Positions 45,157 through 53,049 of a stretch of DNA of 64,000 nucleotides are shown here, in pieces (position 1 is the first letter of the stretch; each line of letters starts with the position of its first letter). Where the stretch lies: NCBI RefSeq assembly GCF_001982635.1, contig NZ_MKFI01000008.1, positions 300,035 through 364,034 on the forward strand, written 5' to 3'. The position numbers and the translations under genes are program-made. This stretch comes from Bradyrhizobium mercantei (GTDB taxonomy: Bacteria > Pseudomonadota > Alphaproteobacteria > Rhizobiales > Xanthobacteraceae). Under the pieces are notes generated by a model. That model did not search any database and was not told the DNA's origin. It saw only the letters and a list, made by a program, of their open reading frames with translations.

Positions 45157-45203
45157 GCTCATGACGGTCTGGTTGCAGGTTCAACTCCTGCCGGACCGCA
45201 CCA
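45157..45203 (+). repeat. Imperfect copy of the tRNA 3' half (att-like)
   Basis: 47 bases, GCTCATGACGGTCTGGTTGC then AGGTTCAACTCCTGCCGGAC and CGCACCA, repeat 35000-35045 in the same orientation, with four substitutions and one inserted base. The 19-nt core ACGGTCTGGTTGCAGGTTC is identical. The 5' half of a tRNA is missing, and ACTCC replaces AGTCC in the T-arm, so it is not a working tRNA. Confidence 0.85.
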
Positions 45204-45208
45204 CGGAC

Positions 45209-46234
45209 TCAGCGCGCGGCTTCGAACCCGCCGAGCACCGCGGTCAGATTGGCGCCGAGGATATCGGAGAGATAGCCGCCCTCCTGCACCAGCACCGTGG
45301 GCAGTCCGAAACGCGCCAGCGCCTCGCCGATGCGGCGGAAGCCGTCGGTGGTGACCGCGAGGCCCGCGAGCGGATCCTTCTCGGAGGCGTCAAGCCCGAG
45401 CGCGACCACGAGCGCGGTCGGCGCAAAGGACCGGATGGCTTTCTCTGCGGCAGCGAGCGCCTTCAGGTAGTCGTCGTCGCCGGTGCCCCTGGCGAGCGGA
45501 ATGTTGAGATTGGTGCCGAGGCCGGATCCGGCGCCGCGCTCATGCGCATAACCCCAGACGAACGGATAGAAGAACGACGGATCGGCGTGGATCGACACCG
45601 TGAAGACATCCGGCCGCTCGTAGAAGATGCCCTGCGTGCCGTTGCCGTGATGCACGTCGACATCGAGGATCGCGACGCGCTCATGCTTCTGGCGCAGATG
45701 CTCGGCCGCGATTGCGCTGTTGTTGAGGAAGCAGAAGCCGCCGGCCATATCGCGATAGGCATGGTGGCCGGGCGGACGGCACAGCGCATAAACCGCATCC
45801 TCGCCGTCCAGCACCATCTGCGCCGCGGTGACCGCGACGTCGCTCGAGGCGCAGGCACCGGCCCAGGTGCCGGGACCGATCGGCGCTGCAGTGTCGGCCG
45901 TGTGCCAGCCGAGCTTGCCGACGATGTGGGTGGGGTATGTAGCTGCGTTGCGCACCGGATGGATGTTCGCGATCATCTCCGGCCCGGCATCGCCGAGCGC
46001 GGTCCATTGCTCCCACGCGTCGGCGAGAAAGCTCAGATATTCCGGACTGTGCACGCGCGCCCGCGGTCCCTGCCCGAACTTGGTCGGCTCGATCAGCGTG
46101 TGCTTGCCGGCCTTCAGGCCGGCCAGCAGGCGGTCGGCGCGCTCGGGCTGCTCGGTGGTGCGCTGGACCACGCCGCGGACCAGGAAGAACTGCGGATCAT
46201 GGCTGCGGTGCAGATCACTGTAGACGGCCTTCAC
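45209..46234 (-). CDS. Histone-deacetylase-family (acetylpolyamine amidohydrolase-like) protein
   Basis: A 341-residue arginase/deacetylase-fold amidohydrolase. The active-site elements are LCRPPGHHAYRDMAGGFCFL (two His), ILDVDVHHGNGTQGIFYERP (zinc Asp/His), and the catalytic Tyr in VQEGGYLSD. These match bacterial acetylpolyamine amidohydrolases and acetoin-utilisation AcuC-like enzymes, which remove acyl groups from amines. The GTG at 46234 has AGGAG upstream. It lies 70 bp downstream of the GntR gene on the same strand, so it probably belongs to the regulon of the catabolic operon starting at 47158. Confidence 0.9.
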   Translation of the reverse strand: MKAVYSDLHRSHDPQFFLVRGVVQRTTEQPERADRLLAGLKAGKHTLIEPTKFGQGPRARVHSPEYLSFLADAWEQWTALGDAGPEMIANIHPVRNAATYPTHIVGKLGWHTADTAAPIGPGTWAGACASSDVAVTAAQMVLDGEDAVYALCRPPGHHAYRDMAGGFCFLNNSAIAAEHLRQKHERVAILDVDVHHGNGTQGIFYERPDVFTVSIHADPSFFYPFVWGYAHERGAGSGLGTNLNIPLARGTGDDDYLKALAAAEKAIRSFAPTALVVALGLDASEKDPLAGLAVTTDGFRRIGEALARFGLPTVLVQEGGYLSDILGANLTAVLGGFEAAR

Positions 46235-46304
46235 GGGACACTCCTGTTCGATGAATGAGTGAGATGGATCGCGCGATGTCGCGCCTCGGCGAGGCCTCGC
46301 GCGC

Positions 46305-47012
46305 TTATTTCGCCGCCGCCGGCCACGGCGGAATCTCCCGCACCAGTCGCCCGACTTCGCGCCAGGCATGACCGATGTGATAGTCGACATGCGCGACGAT
46401 GCGTTCAGGATGACCGGCCTCGATCGCGGCGAGCACCGGCTCATGCGTGCGCGCGATCTCGTGCGGATCGTCATAGAGGCGGCCGATCAGGCCGATCACC
46501 ATGCGCAGCTCGGAGGCGAGGTCGTCGAACAGCCGCAGCATGCGCCGGTTGCCGGCGATCTCGCAGATCAAACGATGGAAACGGTAATCCTCCTCGACCT
46601 GCCGCGCCGGGTCGTCGAGATCGGCGGTCTCGTGCAGCACGTCGATCTGCCGGCGCAGCATGTCGCGCGTCTCCGGCGTCAGGTTGCGCGCGGCGAGCAC
46701 GGCGGCGTGGCGTTCGACGCAGAGACGCAGATCGTAGATCTCGTCGATATCGTCGGCGGCAAACTGCCGGACGAAGAAGCCGCGGCGTGGATTGGCGACG
46801 AGCAGGCCCTGCTGCTCGAGCAGCCGCGCCGCCTCGCGCACCGGGGCGCGGCTCACACCCAGCTCGCGCGCGATGCCGGCTTCGACGACCTTTGATCCCG
46901 GCGGCAGCCGTCCCTGAACGATGGCTTCGGTGAGACGGCGGGCGACCTGGCCGACGAGGTCGGTCTCGTTGAGGGCCGGCAAGCCGACCGGAGGGGAAAT
47001 CGTGCGCATCAA
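46305..47012 (-). CDS. GntR-family (FCD) transcriptional regulator
   Basis: A 235-residue FadR-type regulator. The winged-helix domain (about 20-85) has ELGVSRAPVREAARLLEQQG and LLVANPRRGFFVRQF; the FCD ligand domain (about 95-225) shows the conserved metal-binding pattern (ERHAAVLAARNLTPETRD, DYRFHRLICEIAGN, EPVLAAIEAGHPE with HVDYHIGHAW). FCD members bind carboxylates such as lactate, gluconate or amino-acid derivatives. It diverges from the aldolase-headed operon, with two operator-like repeats between. Confidence 0.93.
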   Translation of the reverse strand: MMRTISPPVGLPALNETDLVGQVARRLTEAIVQGRLPPGSKVVEAGIARELGVSRAPVREAARLLEQQGLLVANPRRGFFVRQFAADDIDEIYDLRLCVERHAAVLAARNLTPETRDMLRRQIDVLHETADLDDPARQVEEDYRFHRLICEIAGNRRMLRLFDDLASELRMVIGLIGRLYDDPHEIARTHEPVLAAIEAGHPERIVAHVDYHIGHAWREVGRLVREIPPWPAAAK

Positions 47013-47050
47013 AAGGGTCCGTTTCGACCCTTGTACATTATTTAATCGCG

Positions 47051-47066
47051 GATTGTCGACAGTTTA
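47051..47066. promoter_or_regulatory. GntR operator-like repeat 1
   Basis: GATTGTCGACAGTTTA, with symmetrical core TGTCGACA (47054-47061). An identical 16-mer follows at 47084-47099, so the centres are 33 bp (about three helical turns) apart. It lies in the gap between gntR and the aldolase gene; the TTGTCGACAG core fits the TNGTNNNACNA style of FCD-type GntR sites. Confidence 0.7.
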
Positions 47067-47083
47067 GACTTGATCAATTCTTA

Positions 47084-47099
47084 GATTGTCGACAGTTTA
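47084..47099. promoter_or_regulatory. GntR operator-like repeat 2
   Basis: The second identical copy of GATTGTCGACAGTTTA (core 47087-47094), in the same orientation as the first. Its end is 58 bp before the aldolase ATG, consistent with repression of that promoter and with autoregulation of gntR. Confidence 0.7.
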
Positions 47100-47157
47100 A
47101 TGACGCGGGCATTGCAACGCAACAAAAACGGCCCGCGGACAGGGACTAGCAGCAACG

Positions 47158-47931
47158 ATGACGACGCATGTGCGGCCCGACGCCGTGAAGGACCAGAACC
47201 AGCAATTCCGCATCGATCTCGCCGCGGCCTACCGGCTGATTCACCGGCTCGGTCTCGACGACAGCATCTACACCCACATCTCGGTGCGGCTGCCCGGCAG
47301 CCATGACCGCTTCCTGATCAATCCCTATGGCCTGCGCTTCGAGGAGGTGACGGCCTCGAACCTCGTCACCGTCGACCTCGACGGCGTCGTGATCGACGAC
47401 CCGCTCGGGCTCGGCATCAATCCGGCCGGCTTCACCATCCACAGCGCCGTGCATGCGGCGCGGCCGGACGTCGCCTGCGTGCTGCACACGCACACCGTCG
47501 CCGGCGTCGCGGTGTCCTGCCAGAAGCAGGGACTGCTGCCGCTCAATCAATGGTCGATGCAGTTCACCGGCTGCCTCGCCTATCACGATTACGAAGGCAT
47601 CGCGCTCGATCTCGACGAACGCGAGCGCCTGGTCGCCGACCTCGGCGACAAGTTCGTGATGGTGCTGCGTAATCACGGCATGCTGACCTGCGGCCGCTCG
47701 GTCTCGGAAGCCTTCAAGCTGATGCACAACATGGAGCGGTCCTGCCGCGCGCAGCTCGCGATCCAGGCCGCCGGCGCCGAGATCGCGCCGCTGTCGGATG
47801 CGGTCGCGCACAAGACCGCCGGACAATACGCAACCTTCTACGACAGCATCGAGACCAACGGCGTGCCCGACACCGAGTGGGCGGCCTTCAAGCGCATGCT
47901 CGCGCGCACCGATCCGGATTTCGTGAACTAG
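47158..47931 (+). CDS. Class II aldolase/adducin-family protein
   Basis: A 257-residue class II aldolase-fold protein. Motifs include YTHISVRLPG, NPYGLRFEEVTASNL, the zinc-binding HTHTVAGVAV with a third His in NHGMLTCGRSV. It lacks the classical fuculose-type motif order, and is nearer the adducin-like group whose enzymes act on sugar-phosphate or hydroxy-acid intermediates. First gene of a plus-strand operon including a Dpp-type importer, dehydrogenase, kinase and aminotransferase; it may cleave or decarboxylate an end product. Confidence 0.88.
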   Translation: MTTHVRPDAVKDQNQQFRIDLAAAYRLIHRLGLDDSIYTHISVRLPGSHDRFLINPYGLRFEEVTASNLVTVDLDGVVIDDPLGLGINPAGFTIHSAVHAARPDVACVLHTHTVAGVAVSCQKQGLLPLNQWSMQFTGCLAYHDYEGIALDLDERERLVADLGDKFVMVLRNHGMLTCGRSVSEAFKLMHNMERSCRAQLAIQAAGAEIAPLSDAVAHKTAGQYATFYDSIETNGVPDTEWAAFKRMLARTDPDFVN

Positions 47932-47995
47932 AGCGTTTTCAAGCGAAGTGGATACCGGTTCTGCAGCCGGGCAAATCGAACAAGAGAGCCTGAAC

Positions 47996-49546
47996 ATGTC
48001 GAAGCGAGTGGTGTTGAGTCTTTTGGTGGCGAGTGCCCTGAGCACCGCGGCATTTGCCGAGGAGCCCAAATCCGGCGGCGTGATCAACGCGGTGATCCAG
48101 CCGGAGCCGCCGGGCCTGATGGTCGGCCTGGTGCAGAACGGGCCGACCCAGATGGTCGCCGGCAACATCTATGAAGGCCTGCTGCGCTACTCGCCGAAGC
48201 TCGAGCCGCTGCCAGGCCTCGCCGAAAGCTGGAGCGTCAGCGAGGACGGCAAGATCTATACGTTCAAGCTGCGCAAGGGCGTCACCTGGCACGACAACAA
48301 GCCGTTCACCTCGGCCGACGTCGCCTTCTCGATCGATTTCCTCAAGCAGACCCATCCGCGCGCCCGCGGCAACCTCGCCCAGCTCGACAAGGTCGAGACG
48401 CCGGATGACTATACCGTGGTGTTCACGCTGAAGCAGCCGTTCGGCCCGTTCCTCGGCATCTTCGAGGTCGGCTCGCTGCCGATGCTCCCCAAGCACATCT
48501 ACGAAGGCACCGACTACAAGACCAATCCGGCGAACAACACGCCTGTTGGCACCGGCCCATTCATGTTCAAGGAATGGCAGAAGGGCTCGTTCATCCGCCT
48601 GGTCAAGAATCCGAACTACTACATCAAGGGCTTGCCGCATCTCGACGAGATCTACTGGCACGTGATCCCCGACGCCGCCGCGCGCGCGGTGGCGTTCGAG
48701 ACCGGCAAGGTCGACGTGCTGCCCGGCGGCTCGGTCGAGAATTTCGATGTGCCGCGTCTCACCAAGCTGAAGAATGTCTGCGTCACCGGTGCCGGCTGGG
48801 AATTCTTCAGCCCGCATTCCTGGCTGTGGCTCAACAACCGCTCCGGCCCGACGGCGAACAAGAAATTCCGCCAGGCGCTGATGTATGCGATCGATCGCAA
48901 CTTCGCCAAGGACGTGATCTGGAACGGCCTCGCCAAGGTCGCGACCGGCCCGTCGGCCTCCACGATCAAGTACTACACCGACAAGGTGACGACCTACGAC
49001 TACGACCCGGCCAAGGCCAAGGCGCTGCTGAAGGAGGCCGGCTACAAGGGCGAGAAGGTCCGCCTGCTGCCGCTGCCCTATGGCGAAACCTGGCAGCGCT
49101 GGGCCGAAGCCGTGAAGCAGAACCTGCAGGACGTCGGCATCAATGTCGAGATGATCGCAACCGACGTGCCCGGCTGGAACCAGAAGGTGTCCGACTGGGA
49201 TTACGACATCGCCTTCACCTATCTCTATCAGTATGGCGATCCCGCGCTCGGCGTCGGCCGCAACTACATTTCGAGCCAGATTTCGAAGGGCTCGCCGTTC
49301 AACAACGTCGAAGGCTATTCGAACCCCGAGATCGATCAGCTGTTCGCCGACGGCGCCACCGCCTTCCCCGACTCCAAGCGCGACGAGATCTATCTCAAGG
49401 CGCAGAAGATCCTGACCGACGACGTGCCGGTGGCCTGGCAGCTCGAGCTCCAGTTCCCGACCATCACCCGCTGTAACGTCAAGAACCTCGTCACCACCGC
49501 GATCGGCGTCAATGACGGCTTCCGCGACGCCTGGCTCGACAAGTAA
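47996..49546 (+). CDS. ABC transporter substrate-binding protein, family 5 (peptide/opine type)
   Basis: A 516-residue SBP_bac_5 protein. Signal peptide MSKRVVLSLLVASALSTAAF is cleaved before AEEPKSGG. The domain signatures are YEGLLRYSPKLEPLPGLAES, VTWHDNKPFTSADVAFSIDF and NTPVGTGPFMFKEWQKGSFI, then FRQALMYAIDR. It captures a peptide, opine, glycoside or amino-compound for the permease pair encoded just downstream. A strong hairpin follows its stop, which may make it more abundant than the membrane components. Confidence 0.93.
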   Translation: MSKRVVLSLLVASALSTAAFAEEPKSGGVINAVIQPEPPGLMVGLVQNGPTQMVAGNIYEGLLRYSPKLEPLPGLAESWSVSEDGKIYTFKLRKGVTWHDNKPFTSADVAFSIDFLKQTHPRARGNLAQLDKVETPDDYTVVFTLKQPFGPFLGIFEVGSLPMLPKHIYEGTDYKTNPANNTPVGTGPFMFKEWQKGSFIRLVKNPNYYIKGLPHLDEIYWHVIPDAAARAVAFETGKVDVLPGGSVENFDVPRLTKLKNVCVTGAGWEFFSPHSWLWLNNRSGPTANKKFRQALMYAIDRNFAKDVIWNGLAKVATGPSASTIKYYTDKVTTYDYDPAKAKALLKEAGYKGEKVRLLPLPYGETWQRWAEAVKQNLQDVGINVEMIATDVPGWNQKVSDWDYDIAFTYLYQYGDPALGVGRNYISSQISKGSPFNNVEGYSNPEIDQLFADGATAFPDSKRDEIYLKAQKILTDDVPVAWQLELQFPTITRCNVKNLVTTAIGVNDGFRDAWLDK

Positions 49547-49558
49547 CGACGCTTCCCG

Positions 49559-49581
49559 CCGCGGCGCCTCCGGCGCCGCGG
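49559..49581 (+). terminator. Intercistronic hairpin after the binding-protein gene
   Basis: CCGCGGCGCC-TCC-GGCGCCGCGG is a perfect 10-bp stem with a 3-nt loop, followed by only GTTT. It lies 12 bases past the binding-protein stop and 35 bases before the permease ATG. Such hairpins typically cause partial termination or shield the upstream mRNA from decay. Confidence 0.7.
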
Positions 49582-49615
49582 TTTCCGCCTGCCCTCGAAC
49601 GCAACGACGTCACCC

Positions 49616-50587
49616 ATGCTCTCTTTCATTGCCAAGCGACTTGCCAAGGCCGTGGTCGTCCTGCTCGCGATCGTGGTCTTCAACTTCATGCTGATCCGGA
49701 TGGCGCCGGGCGACCCGGCGATGGTGATGGCGGGCGAGGCCGGCGCCAGCGACCAGATCTTCGTCACCCAGTTGCGCGAGAAGTTCGGGCTCGACCAGCC
49801 GCTGCCGGTCCAGCTCTATCGCTACGTCAAAGGTATCGCGACGCTCGATCTCGGCTTCTCGTTCCGCCAGCAGATGCCGGTCGCCAAGCTGATCGCCGAG
49901 CGGCTGCCGGCGACGCTGCTGCTGACCGGTACGGCATTCGTGATCTCGCTGCTGCTCGGCGTTCTGTTCGGCACACTCGCCGCGCGCTTTGCCGGCACCT
50001 GGGCCGACACCGCGATCACGATCCTGGCGCTGATCTTCTACGCCACGCCATTGTTCTGGGTGGCGCTGATGGCGATCCTTTTGTTTTCGGTCTCGATGGA
50101 TTGGCTGCCGAGCTTCGGCTACGAGACCGTCGGCGCGAATTACACCGGCTTCGCCCATGTGCTCGACGTCGGCGCCCATCTGATCCTGCCGGCGACGACG
50201 ATGGGACTGTTCTTCATGGCCACCTATGCCCGCATGACCCGCGCCTCGATGCTGGAGGTGAAGCGGCATGATTTCGTCAAGACTGCGCGCGCCAAGGGCC
50301 TGCGCGATGCCGTGATCCAGCGTCGCCATGTGCTGCGCAACGCGCTGCTGCCTGTCGTGACGCTGGCGGGCTTGCAAGCCGGCACGCTGGTCGGCGGCGC
50401 GGTGCTCACCGAGACCGTGTTCGCATGGCCCGGCATCGGCCGGCTGATGTACGAGGCGCTGCTGCAGCGCGACTACAATCTGCTGCTCGGCGTCTTCGTG
50501 GTGTGCTCGGCGATGGTGCTCGCCTTCAACCTGATCACCGACCTGATCTACCGCGCGGTCGATCCCCGTATCGAGTTCGCCTCATGA
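49616..50587 (+). CDS. ABC transporter permease, DppB-like
   Basis: A 323-residue DppB/OppB-type permease: N-terminal helix (AKAVVVLLAIVVFNFMLIRM), then APGDPAMVMAG, GLDQPLPVQLYRYVKGIATL and GFSFRQQMPVAKLIAERLPA, five or six helices and the EAA loop KTARAKGLRDAVIQRRHVLR. It is translationally coupled to the next permease (4-base overlap). With it, it forms the membrane channel for the family 5 importer. Confidence 0.94.
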   Translation: MLSFIAKRLAKAVVVLLAIVVFNFMLIRMAPGDPAMVMAGEAGASDQIFVTQLREKFGLDQPLPVQLYRYVKGIATLDLGFSFRQQMPVAKLIAERLPATLLLTGTAFVISLLLGVLFGTLAARFAGTWADTAITILALIFYATPLFWVALMAILLFSVSMDWLPSFGYETVGANYTGFAHVLDVGAHLILPATTMGLFFMATYARMTRASMLEVKRHDFVKTARAKGLRDAVIQRRHVLRNALLPVVTLAGLQAGTLVGGAVLTETVFAWPGIGRLMYEALLQRDYNLLLGVFVVCSAMVLAFNLITDLIYRAVDPRIEFAS

Positions 50588-51423
50588 GCAAGTTCTGGCG
50601 CACCATGCTGCGCAATCCCGGCGGCGTGATCGGCCTCGTCATCCTGCTGCTTGCGATCGCGATCGCGATCTTCGGCCCGCTGCTGTTTCCCACCTCGCCC
50701 TGGCGCATGGTGCAGCGGCCGTTCCTGCCGCCGTTCACGGTGCCAGGCCTGCCGCTCGGCACCGATGCGCTCGGCCGCGACGTGCTCGCCGGCATCATCT
50801 ATGGCGCCCGCGTCTCGCTGCTGGTCGGCCTGGTCTCGACCATGGCCGCACTCGCGGTCGGGATTCCCGTCGGCGCCCTCGCCGGCTACTTCGGCGGCAA
50901 GGTCGGTGACGCCCTGATGCGCTTCACCGAATTCTTCCAGACCGTGCCGAGCTTCGCGCTCGCCATCGTGCTGGTCGCGATCCTGCAGCCTTCGATCGTC
51001 TCGATCGTGCTGGCGATCGCGATCGTGAGCTGGCCGCCGGTCGCCCGCCTGGTCCGCGGCGAGGTGCTGTCGCTGCGCACCCGCGAATATGTCCAGGCCG
51101 CGATCGTCACCGGACAGAGCCACAGCTGGATCATCTGGCGCGAGATCCTGCCCAATGCGCTGTCGCCCGTCATTGTGTTGGCCTCGCTGATGGTCGCGAC
51201 CGCGATCCTCCTGGAATCCTCTCTCTCCTTTCTCGGCCTCGGCGATCCCAATCTGATGTCCTGGGGCTACATGGTCGGCGCCGGCCGCACCGTGATCCGC
51301 CAGGCCTGGTGGATTACGCTTTTCCCGGGGATTGCGATCCTGCTCTCGGTGCTGGCGCTGAACCTGATCGGCGAAGGGCTCAACGACGCGCTTAACCCGC
51401 GCCTCAACAAGGAAGGGCGTTGA
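50584..51423 (+). CDS. ABC transporter permease, DppC-like
   Basis: A 279-residue DppC/OppC-type permease: an N-terminal helix (NPGGVIGLVILLLAIAIAIF), the periplasmic LGTDALGRDVLAGIIYGARV motif of this family, and the EAA loop VQAAIVTGQSHSWIIWREIL, then PNALSPVIV and LLESSLSFLGLGDPN. The start ATG lies in the last codon of the DppB-like gene. It ends three bases before the dual ATPase gene. Confidence 0.95.
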   Translation: MSKFWRTMLRNPGGVIGLVILLLAIAIAIFGPLLFPTSPWRMVQRPFLPPFTVPGLPLGTDALGRDVLAGIIYGARVSLLVGLVSTMAALAVGIPVGALAGYFGGKVGDALMRFTEFFQTVPSFALAIVLVAILQPSIVSIVLAIAIVSWPPVARLVRGEVLSLRTREYVQAAIVTGQSHSWIIWREILPNALSPVIVLASLMVATAILLESSLSFLGLGDPNLMSWGYMVGAGRTVIRQAWWITLFPGIAILLSVLALNLIGEGLNDALNPRLNKEGR

Positions 51424-51426
51424 CGC

Positions 51427-53046
51427 ATGTCGGCCGCGACAACCGTTTCGATCCGGAACCTGAAGCTCGCGCTGCCAAAGGGCTCCGACCGCCCCTATGC
51501 CGTCGACGACGTCTCCTTCGACCTTCAACCCGGCAAGATCCTCTGCGTGGTCGGTGAATCCGGCTCGGGAAAGTCGATGTGCGCGCATGCGCTGATGGGA
51601 CTGCTGCCCGACACCATCATCCGCCAGGCCGGCGAGATCGCCTATGACGGGCAAAACCTGCTCACCCTCGACGACGCCGGCTGGCTCGCGCTGCGCGGCC
51701 GCCACATCGCAATGGTGTTCCAGGAGCCGATGACCGCGCTCAATCCCTTGATGCGGATCGGCGACCAGATCGCCGAGATGTTCGAGGCGCATAATCTGCT
51801 GACGCCGCGGCAGCGCAAGCAGAAGGCGTTGCAGCTGCTGCGCGAGGTCGGGCTCCCCGAGCCCGAGCGCTCGGTGCGCGCCTACCCGCATCAGCTCTCC
51901 GGCGGCCAGCGCCAGCGTGCGATGATCGCAATGGCACTGGCGCTGGAGCCCGCGATCCTGGTGGCGGACGAGCCGACCACCGCGCTCGACGTCACCACGC
52001 AGGCGCAAATCCTCGAGCTGATCCGCGACTTGCAGCGCCGCCGCAACATGGCTGTCATGTTCATCACCCACGATTTCGGCGTCGTCTCCGATATTGCCGA
52101 CCGCGTCGTCGTGCTCCAGCACGGCAAAGTGGTCGAACAGGGGGCGGCCGACGACGTGTTGCGGCGGCCGCAACATCCCTACACACGCGCGCTGCTCGCG
52201 GCCGTGCCCTCGATGCAGCCGCCGCCGCGCACGCCGCTTGCGGATCGCGCCAGGGCGGTCGAAGTGGTTGGCCTCGACAAGACCTATGTCAGCGGCGGCG
52301 GCTGGTTTCAGCCGGAACGCCGCGTCCAGGCCGCGAAGCAGGTCAATTTCGACATTCTGCAAGGCGAGACCGTGGGCCTGGTCGGCGAATCCGGCTCCGG
52401 CAAATCATCCGTGGCCCGGCTCGTGATGCGGCTGATCGAACCGGACCAGGGCACGGTGCGGCTCGGCGACACCGACTTCACCCGTATCTCAGGCCGCGCG
52501 CTGCGCAAGGAGCGCAGCCGCATCCAGATGATCTTCCAGGATCCGTTCGCCTCGCTCAACCCGCGCCGCAAGGTCGGCAACATCATCGCCGACGGGCCGA
52601 TCGCCCACGGCACCGATCCGGCGGTTGCACGTCAGCGTGCCGCTGAGCTGCTCGGTCTCGTCGGCCTCAATGCCAGCGCGATGGAACGCTATCCGCACGA
52701 ATTCTCCGGCGGCCAACGCCAGCGCATCGGCATTGCACGCGCGCTGGCGCTCGAGCCGGAAATCATCGTCGCCGACGAAGCCGTCTCCGCGCTCGACGTC
52801 TCGGTGCAGGCACAGGTGCTGAACCTGCTGGAAGACCTCAAGGCGCGGCTCGGCCTGTCGATGCTGTTCATCACCCACGATCTGCGGGTGGCGGCGCAAA
52901 TCTGCGACCGCATCGCGGTGATGCAGCGCGGCGGGATCGTCGAGCTGAAGCCGACCGCCACGCTGTTCTCGGCCCCCGAACACCCCTACACGCGCGAACT
53001 GCTCGCCGCGGTGCCCGGCCAGATTTCTTCGTCGCGGGCGGCCTGA
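51427..53046 (+). CDS. Dual ATP-binding protein of Dpp-type ABC importer
   Basis: A 539-residue fusion of two ATPase domains (DppD-DppF type). Half 1: GESGSGKSM, LSGGQRQRAMIAMALAL, ILVADEPTTALD, FITHDFGVV. Half 2 (from about residue 275): GESGSGKSS, FSGGQRQRIGIARALAL, IIVADEAVSALD, FITHDLRVA. Both halves keep Walker A, Walker B Glu, signature and switch His, so both sites should be active. The peptide-family tail (HPYTRALLAAVP and HPYTRELLAAVPG) follows each half. Confidence 0.95.
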   Translation: MSAATTVSIRNLKLALPKGSDRPYAVDDVSFDLQPGKILCVVGESGSGKSMCAHALMGLLPDTIIRQAGEIAYDGQNLLTLDDAGWLALRGRHIAMVFQEPMTALNPLMRIGDQIAEMFEAHNLLTPRQRKQKALQLLREVGLPEPERSVRAYPHQLSGGQRQRAMIAMALALEPAILVADEPTTALDVTTQAQILELIRDLQRRRNMAVMFITHDFGVVSDIADRVVVLQHGKVVEQGAADDVLRRPQHPYTRALLAAVPSMQPPPRTPLADRARAVEVVGLDKTYVSGGGWFQPERRVQAAKQVNFDILQGETVGLVGESGSGKSSVARLVMRLIEPDQGTVRLGDTDFTRISGRALRKERSRIQMIFQDPFASLNPRRKVGNIIADGPIAHGTDPAVARQRAAELLGLVGLNASAMERYPHEFSGGQRQRIGIARALALEPEIIVADEAVSALDVSVQAQVLNLLEDLKARLGLSMLFITHDLRVAAQICDRIAVMQRGGIVELKPTATLFSAPEHPYTRELLAAVPGQISSSRAA

Positions 53047-53049
53047 GCG

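Larger units (their letters stand above)
35046..45203. mobile_element. Putative tRNA-anchored genomic island (10.2 kb), integrase not seen
   Basis: The segment runs from the 3' end of the CAT tRNA to an imperfect direct copy of that 3' end. All eleven genes inside form one regulated catabolic unit; neighbours outside are unrelated. This is the usual footprint of site-specific integration into a tRNA gene. No integrase, excisionase or transposase is present, and the two copies differ at four substitutions and one insertion, so the insertion is old or fixed. Codon use looks similar to the flanks. Confidence 0.6.

Noticed and set aside
45157..45203. A second functional tRNA gene
   Set aside because: Only the 3' half matches; the upstream bases give no acceptor, D-arm or paired anticodon stem, and the T-arm is changed.
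35046..45208. Integrase, transposase or insertion sequence inside the island
   Set aside because: No frame shows recombinase motifs; all substantial frames belong to the catabolic operon or its shadows.
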